From Sanguibacter suarezii NBRC 16159 (GTDB taxonomy: Bacteria > Actinomycetota > Actinomycetes > Actinomycetales > Cellulomonadaceae): a DNA stretch of 64,000 bases. The position numbers and the translations under genes are program-made. Position 1 is the stretch's first letter, and the number at the start of each line of letters is the position of its first letter. The notes under the pieces were generated by a model. It saw only the letters and a list, made by a program, of their open reading frames with translations, searched no databases and was not told the DNA's origin. Positions 59,215 to 64,000 of this stretch are shown one piece after another. Location: positions 434,001 through 498,000 of the forward strand of contig NZ_BCRT01000010.1 of the NCBI RefSeq assembly GCF_001552735.1, read 5' to 3'.

Positions 59215-60500
59215 GGACAACGATCGCTTCGCCCCAGGCCCCACTGGCCCGTCCGGTCACAACGGCTCTTGAGGGTGGGGTCCCGAGCCCGATGTCGCAG
59301 GCAGCCTGTTGGACGGCGTGGGGTGCGCTCGTTGCACTCCAGATTGCGCACCTGTTCGCGCGGCAAGCTGGGTGGGTCGTCGACATGCGCTGGGCCTCGA
59401 GTCAGTACCTGTTCTCGATCACGCTGCTGGGACCGCTGCTGGCAGGGATTGCCGCCTACCAGGGCCGTGGCGCGGCCCGCTTGGTGTGGGTGCTGCGCGC
59501 TGCTCCCGTGCGCAGCGTGGTCGGGTGGTTGCGCGGACCGCTGGGCATCGGGGTGACCGTGTTCGTCGCGGGTTGGTGCGCGGTGGAAGTGGTCGCGATC
59601 AGTTCTGGGGCGACATGGAACCTGACCTTCGCGACGGTCAGGAACCTCGTCTCGGCGCTTCTCGGCGTGGGTGCATACGCTGCCGCTGGGTTCGCGATGG
59701 GAGCGCTCTGGCCACGCCGCCTCGTACCTGCCGTCGCGATGATCGCCACCTTCGCGCTCACGATGGTTGCGTGGACTGGCCTGGCACCATCGCTCGTGTG
59801 GTTCGGCGGAGCGTCGGCCGGTGTCACAGGCACCGAGCTGAGCACGGCTGCAACCATCGCGCGGGTTGTCTTCGATGTCGCGGTCGTGATATTCGCTATG
59901 GTGATCGCGGCACGTGCGCTGGGAGCTGACCCGCCGCACGTGAGCGCCCTCGTGCCGGGCACCGTGATGATCGTTGCGGCACTCCTGTCGACCATGACTC
60001 AGCCGGTTCAAGGGACAGACATGGCTTGGTCCTGCGACGACAGCGTTCCGGCGGTGTGCGTCCCGGTGGACTTCGAACGCTTCCTGCCCGAAGTCAAGGA
60101 GGCCTTGGCCCTATCCGGCATCGCTGGCCTCGTATCGGCAGCCTCGGACCGGACCGCAGATGCGTTGCACGTCGACGACTCGCTCCTGTTCGCCGAGCTC
60201 GACCGGCACGGGATCGCTTCCCCCAATGTCGGAGAGCGGGTGGGCGACGCCATCTACAGCACGCTCGTCTCCCCAGGGTGCTTCCCGGCCGACGACCAGC
60301 CGGTGCTCGACGACGCGCAGATTGCAGCGTCAGATTCGGTCAACGGGTGGATTGCCTACATGACCATGGACCCTGCAACGCTGGCGTCCTATGGCGTCAC
60401 CTCGGTGACGGCCTATGGTGCACCGGACGTTCAGCCCGGCACCCCAGAAGCAGACACGTTCGTCGCTGACAGCCTCGCGCTGCTGCCTGCATGCCCGTGA
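59211..60500 (+). CDS. ABC transporter membrane subunit with extracytoplasmic domain
   Basis: A 429-residue membrane protein starting by ATGA overlap with the ATPase gene. Six hydrophobic segments occupy the first 265 residues (for example ITLLGPLLAGIAAYQGRG and LVPAVAMIATFALTMVAW and TVMIVAALLSTMTQPVQ), as in ABC-2 type permeases. The last 160 residues are hydrophilic with four or more Cys (WSCDDSVPAVCVPVDFERF, SPGCFPADD and the final PACP) and are predicted outside. Such a large external domain on an ABC-2-like permease is unusual. Confidence 0.78.
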   Translation: MRTTIASPQAPLARPVTTALEGGVPSPMSQAACWTAWGALVALQIAHLFARQAGWVVDMRWASSQYLFSITLLGPLLAGIAAYQGRGAARLVWVLRAAPVRSVVGWLRGPLGIGVTVFVAGWCAVEVVAISSGATWNLTFATVRNLVSALLGVGAYAAAGFAMGALWPRRLVPAVAMIATFALTMVAWTGLAPSLVWFGGASAGVTGTELSTAATIARVVFDVAVVIFAMVIAARALGADPPHVSALVPGTVMIVAALLSTMTQPVQGTDMAWSCDDSVPAVCVPVDFERFLPEVKEALALSGIAGLVSAASDRTADALHVDDSLLFAELDRHGIASPNVGERVGDAIYSTLVSPGCFPADDQPVLDDAQIAASDSVNGWIAYMTMDPATLASYGVTSVTAYGAPDVQPGTPEADTFVADSLALLPACP

Positions 60501-61057
60501 CCGTGGTCCTGCGAGCGTGGCGGATCCCCACGCTCGTGGGGACCATGGTCGTCTATGCCCTGGGGATCGTCCTCATCGCTGCACCGATCCCGATACCGGG
60601 ACGCGACTTCAGCGATGTCTTGTGGCCCGCGCTGCCGATCCTCGTCGTCGGCGCGGTCGTGCTCTCCCGACGTGTGATCGCCGATGTTCCGTTCGAGGCA
60701 GTGCACCCCCGCCGGACCTGGCGTCGTCTCTCACTGCTCATCGGGCCTGTCCTCGCGGTCGGCCTGGTCACTGCGGTGTTAAGCCCCTGGGTCGATGTCG
60801 ATCCACTCGTGGCAGCTCGCAACACCGGAATCATGCTCGGTGTGGTTGCGCTCTGCGGGCCTAGCCTCGCGACAGCTGCAATGCTGGGCCTCGCCGCCTT
60901 CTCCTGTGCCTCGTGGATCCTCGGCGCAGGCGGTATGGGCGCACCGCCTGCTTGGTGGGCCGTGCTGCTCCATCCGATGGGGAGTGCTGCGGCGTACTTC
61001 CTCGCAGTGGGCCTCCTGGGTGCCGGAGCGGTCATCGACGTTCGCCGGCGCGAATGA
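60491..61057 (+). CDS. Second membrane protein of the ABC operon
   Basis: A 188-residue protein with about six hydrophobic segments (IPTLVGTMVVYALGIVLIAA, LPILVVGAVVLSRRVIAD, LSLLIGPVLAVGLVTAVLSP, AYFLAVGLLGAGAVIDVRR). It overlaps the previous gene by 10 nt. Probably the second permease or an immunity-type membrane protein for the exported product. No domain recognised. Confidence 0.7.
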   Translation: MPVTVVLRAWRIPTLVGTMVVYALGIVLIAAPIPIPGRDFSDVLWPALPILVVGAVVLSRRVIADVPFEAVHPRRTWRRLSLLIGPVLAVGLVTAVLSPWVDVDPLVAARNTGIMLGVVALCGPSLATAAMLGLAAFSCASWILGAGGMGAPPAWWAVLLHPMGSAAAYFLAVGLLGAGAVIDVRRRE

Positions 61058-61181
61058 GGAGAGGGCCAGGAAACCTTAGGACTTGCTTCGCTCCGACGGC
61101 ATGTCGACTGCCGCGTGTGCTGGACCTGCATCGACCGTGGAATCGACCGTGGAGCCAGGTTCAGATTCCGGGAGCCTGCCG

Positions 61182-61745
61182 TCACCCTGGGCGGGTGGCT
61201 ACCCGGTGCTGACCGTCGCGCTCATTTGGGCTTGGCGTGCAGGCCTCGTCGTTGATGACCGAGATTGAGGGCTCGTCACTGAACGGAGACAAGGACCAGG
61301 TGGGTCTGGGAGGGGCATCCTGGGAGACGTAGGCGGTGAACGTGCGGGTGGCGTTGTTGGATACGTTGATCGTCGTCGAGAGGCTGCCAGTGTTGGAGGT
61401 CCCGCAGATGTTGAAGGTCGCGTTGCAGGAGGTGAGGCGCCGGCCCTGGTCGTCATAGATCGACAAGTAGTACGGGTAGGGGACCGCCGCGCTAGTCGTC
61501 GCGGTGACCACCGCTGAGGTGTTGTGTATGTCGACCTGCGTGCGCGAGATCGTCAACGTCGCCGTCCCCGACCACGGCTCCACCGCGGCCGCCGTTGCGG
61601 CCGGCAACGCGATCAGGAGTGTTCCCGCGAGGGCAGCGGCAGTGGTTGCACCGATCAGCCGCCGGAGAGGCGCCAGTATCGCGTGTCTTCTCAGGTGGAC
61701 CCCCGTCGAACGCACCAGGTTCCGCTTGCCTGCGTGAAACCACAT
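61182..61745 (-). CDS. Secreted protein with predicted signal peptide, unknown function
   Basis: A 187-residue exported protein. After a basic stretch the signal core is TTAAALAGTLLIALPAATAA, with cleavage likely near residue 53. The mature portion is beta-rich and Thr/Ser-rich (GTATLTISRTQVDIHNTSA) with one predicted disulfide (SCNATFNIC). GGAGGAAGC precedes ATG 61745. It converges on the ABC operon and might be a surface or immunity factor, which is speculative. Confidence 0.65.
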   Translation of the reverse strand: MWFHAGKRNLVRSTGVHLRRHAILAPLRRLIGATTAAALAGTLLIALPAATAAAVEPWSGTATLTISRTQVDIHNTSAVVTATTSAAVPYPYYLSIYDDQGRRLTSCNATFNICGTSNTGSLSTTINVSNNATRTFTAYVSQDAPPRPTWSLSPFSDEPSISVINDEACTPSPNERDGQHRVATRPG

Positions 61746-62126
61746 GAAGCTTCCTCCTACCGCTTCGCACCTTTATCACCAAATCGACGCCAATGGGTAG
61801 GAGCTTGAGGCTCGACAGGCAGTCGTTCGTTGGGATCTTTGGCCAGGGTGTCGGCCTGATGTCGCAGCGTCCGTCAACGACCGTTCGCAAGACATCCACG
61901 GGAACTGGTCTCGACATCGGCGCGTCGTGTCTCATAGCCCGTGTCCGAGATCTACGTGCCGCGAGGCGCGTGGGCGGAACAGATGCCAGATGTGTCATGG
62001 ATCCTGAAGCGCCCTCGAGCACGTGTTGGCATGCGTCCTCCCGGGCCGCTGCTGTCCGTGGCGGACAGGCTCGGATCGTCGACGTCGCGGGGGTGAGCTA
62101 GACGATGTCGATGGTCCTCGCCTGCC
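61746..62126. other. Gene-free 381-bp interval
   Basis: No supported coding frame or RNA in this stretch. It must contain the promoter of the secreted-protein gene ending at 61745. The longer frames in it lack a ribosome binding site and show no family similarity. Confidence 0.5.
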
Positions 62127-62805
62127 TCACGCGACACCTGGCCCCGCGGCGGTGACATCAGCGTCGTCGCCGCGCCAGCGGGCCAGCGGTTCCCGGTTCT
62201 CGCGGATCGTTGCGAGGTCGGCAGCGCGGTCAGGTTTGCGCTGTCCCGTGGCGCCGATCGACAAGTCCGCGAAGTGCAGCACGACCAAGCGGAGACCGTG
62301 CAGTGGGATCTGCTCAGCGCGACGGGCGTCGTAGATGCGCCGCTGCTCCGCGCGTCCTACCCCCGCTGAGGGTCTGTCGGCGGTCGAAGAATGGTGCTGG
62401 CTCATAGTGTTGGGACTCGTGGACCTCGACGATGAGGTGCTCGTCGGGCCAGTAGGAGTCGACCCGCAGCCGTGCGCGGTTGCCTTGTGCGTTGGGATCG
62501 CCGAGCAGCCAGCTGAAGGTGTGCTCGCGGCTCCCGCGTGTGCCAAGGATCTCGTCGCACAGGTCGAGCACGTACGCCGCGCGACGCGATTGCAGAGACT
62601 GAACGCCGGCATCTGGTTCTGGCGCGAGTACGGGGCGGACTGGTGAGGCCAGGGCGTCTCTGACGTCGTCTTCGGCGAAGACGTATCTCGAACCGTCTTT
62701 GCGTCCTGGAATGCGTCCTGCGCGAGCCCACACCCGGATAGTTCGCGCGGAGACGCCAAGGACGGTGGCGAGCTGTTCTGAGGTCAATGCGCTGGTCTGT
62801 GGCAC
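62127..62805 (-). pseudogene. Frameshifted HTH (excisionase-like) plus endonuclease-like protein
   Basis: The upstream frame gives a MerR/excisionase-type HTH (LTSEQLATVLGVSARTIRVW, then AGRIPGRKDGSRYVFAEDDV) followed by VDSYWPDEHLIVEVHESQHY and FFDRRQTLSG. The frame shifts in a run of five G on the minus strand (62360-62364). It resumes as VGRAEQRRIYDARRAEQIPL and LHGLRLVVLHFADLSIG in the next frame. The combined protein looks like an actinobacterial HTH protein with a DUF559/restriction-like C-terminal domain. The break may be a mutation, phase variation or an assembly error. Confidence 0.75.
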
Positions 62806-62853
62806 ATGACAGTCCTACAGGTCCGGGCGATCAGCGTCCAGGACGAACTTCGC

Positions 62854-62880
62854 GTGTGTGTCCCGCGCCGCGACGCACAC
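62854..62880. repeat. Inverted repeat upstream of the integrase
   Basis: GTGTGTGTC and GACGCACAC (one mismatch) are separated by 9 nt, in the 274-bp region before the integrase gene. Confidence 0.35.
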
Positions 62881-63079
62881 CTCCTATCAAGCACGTGATC
62901 TCGTAGCGCCGAAGGTGGTCGGCAACGCGAGCTCATGTGAATTCACAGGTGCTGCTTGTTCGGTTTCGTGCACCGAGGGGGCGGTCGTGGGAGTCGCGTC
63001 ATGCGGGAGGGGCGAGCCTGGAGGGAGCACCACGGCGGCCAGTCCAGAGGCCTCCTGCTGGAGGTGGGGAGGAGGTCTC

Positions 63080-64000
63080 GTGGCGAAGCGGTCGAACGGT
63101 GAGGGGTCGGTCCGCAGGCGCCCGAACGGGACGTGGGAGGCCCGGCTCTACTACGAGGACCCGCGCACAGGCGTGCGGAAGCGCCGGTCGTTCTATGGCC
63201 AGACGGCGGCGGAGGCGCGCCGGCAGATGCGCGAGGCGAGGGAGCGGCTGGCGGCGGGTGCGCCTGTGGCGGATTCGGTGATGACGATGCAGGAGTGGTG
63301 CTGGCGGTGGTTGGAGACCACGGTTGCGGCGTCGAGCAGGCGTCCCGCGACGCGAGTTCTCTACGAGAGCCTGGTGCGTTCGCATCTGTCACTCCCGCCC
63401 TTGGGGCAGATGATGCTCGGGCGGGTGCGCCCTTCCGATATTGAGGCGCTGGTCTTGCGACTGCGGGCGCGCGGGCTCGCGGAGTCCACTGTGCAGCGGA
63501 TCTTCATCGTCTTGCGGATGGCGTTGGAGGGGGCGGTGCGCGACGGGCTCATCGCTCGCAACCCTGCGGCGCTGGTGCGCCCGCCGCGCATCGAGCGGAC
63601 CGAAGCTCGCCACCTTTCCGTTGAGGAGGTGTCCGCGCTGCTGGAGTGTGCGAGGGGAACCCGGTACTACTCGCTGCTGCGTCTGATCGCGACGACGGGG
63701 CTGCGCAAGGGGGAGGCGCTGGCGCTCACGTGGGACGCAGTCGACCTGGACCGGGGTGAGCTCCAGGTGCGGGCCACTCTGACCCGGATCGAGGGTGAGC
63801 TCGTGGTGTCCGCGCCTAAGACTGCGCAGTCGCGGCGGGTGCTGCCTTTGGCGCCGGCGGAGGTCGAGATGCTCGCCGCGCATCGCGAGCAGCAGGCGGT
63901 AGAGCTGTCCCGGGTGGGGGAGTGGCAGCAGGACGGCTTCGTCTTCACCACCGAGACCGGTGAACCGATGGATCCGCGCAACGTCCTGCGCGCGATGACG
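63080..64000 (+). CDS. Tyrosine recombinase/integrase (partial, runs off the window end)
   Basis: 307 codons remain open to the last base. The start GTG 63080 has GGAGG 4 nt upstream. Residues 1-60 have the GSVRRRPNGTWEARLYYEDP motif of AP2-like integrase arm-binding domains. The core-binding domain runs about 75-160 (STVQRIFIVLRMALEGAVRD). The catalytic domain starts near 170, with the first catalytic Arg at R209 in TTGLRKGEALALTWD. The HxxR and Tyr region should be just beyond base 64000. Actinobacterial phages and integrative elements use this type, often with tRNA 3' ends as targets. Confidence 0.93.
   Translation, partial: MAKRSNGEGSVRRRPNGTWEARLYYEDPRTGVRKRRSFYGQTAAEARRQMREARERLAAGAPVADSVMTMQEWCWRWLETTVAASSRRPATRVLYESLVRSHLSLPPLGQMMLGRVRPSDIEALVLRLRARGLAESTVQRIFIVLRMALEGAVRDGLIARNPAALVRPPRIERTEARHLSVEEVSALLECARGTRYYSLLRLIATTGLRKGEALALTWDAVDLDRGELQVRATLTRIEGELVVSAPKTAQSRRVLPLAPAEVEMLAAHREQQAVELSRVGEWQQDGFVFTTETGEPMDPRNVLRAMT

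Noticed and set aside
61793..62101. 102-codon plus-strand frame
   Set aside because: No ribosome binding site, no similarity and an unremarkable composition for random high-GC sequence.
1..64000. CRISPR arrays, rRNA genes, insertion sequences with terminal repeats
   Set aside because: No regularly spaced repeats, no rRNA sequence and no transposase were seen. The only tandem repeat is the short array at 46113.

Overview
The window is high-GC DNA with Shine-Dalgarno-led and apparently leaderless genes mixed together. The gene families (DUF3000, DUF1416 beside a SseA-type sulfurtransferase, an HRDC/RNase D protein, SufE next to a RibD-like reductase, a TreX-TreY-TreZ operon) indicate an actinobacterium, most likely Micrococcales. 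Pyruvate formate-lyase and glutamate decarboxylase suggest a facultatively anaerobic, acid-tolerant organism. The species cannot be named from the sequence alone.

Layout. 0-4.1 kb: a small P-loop protein, then pflB-pflA with a DosR-like box upstream of pflB. 4.1-7 kb: VOC protein and WYL regulator (divergent), sseA-DUF1416. 7.1-10.6 kb: fadA-fadB beta-oxidation pair ending in a strong terminator. 10.7-18.6 kb: two membrane proteins, a FemX-like aminoacyltransferase, RNase D, DUF3000, gnd and an ATP-grasp ligase. 18.6-21.6 kb: a sufE/RibD-like/unknown operon divergent from zapE. 21.7-29.4 kb: PPK2 with a lysine-rich tail and the glgX-treY-treZ operon. 29.6-40.2 kb: a SulP transporter, glutamate decarboxylase and a cluster of small and membrane proteins typical of stress loci (DUF1269, DUF2252, SHOCT, DUF6325, a K+ channel, an MFS pump). 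40.3-49.8 kb: hydrolase, YnfA, methyltransferase, a DASS transporter that appears to start at ATC, a CDF transporter with a truncated binding lipoprotein, a haem-oxygenase-like iron enzyme overlapping a CDGSH protein, and a SNF2 helicase.

50.0-64 kb is the accessory end. A tRNA operon (Gly-Cys-Val, minus strand) is followed by an aldo/keto reductase with a divergent HxlR regulator, a CYTH-CHAD protein and a heliorhodopsin that keeps all its key residues, and then by gene debris. At 56.4 kb there is an exact copy of the 3' part of tRNA-Val with its terminator, which looks like an attachment-site scar. To its right lies a patch of lower GC with foreign-looking genes: a 40-codon ORF with an excellent ribosome binding site, a cysteine-containing secreted protein, an ABC ATPase and two membrane proteins. 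Further on are another secreted protein, a frameshifted HTH/nuclease-like gene and a tyrosine recombinase that runs off the end of the window. The 57.8-61.1 kb cluster is the best candidate for an undescribed system, probably export of or protection from a secreted product, although its substrate is unknown.

Several genes on both strands lack a Shine-Dalgarno sequence and have a TAnnnT hexamer 6-8 nt before the start codon, consistent with leaderless transcription.
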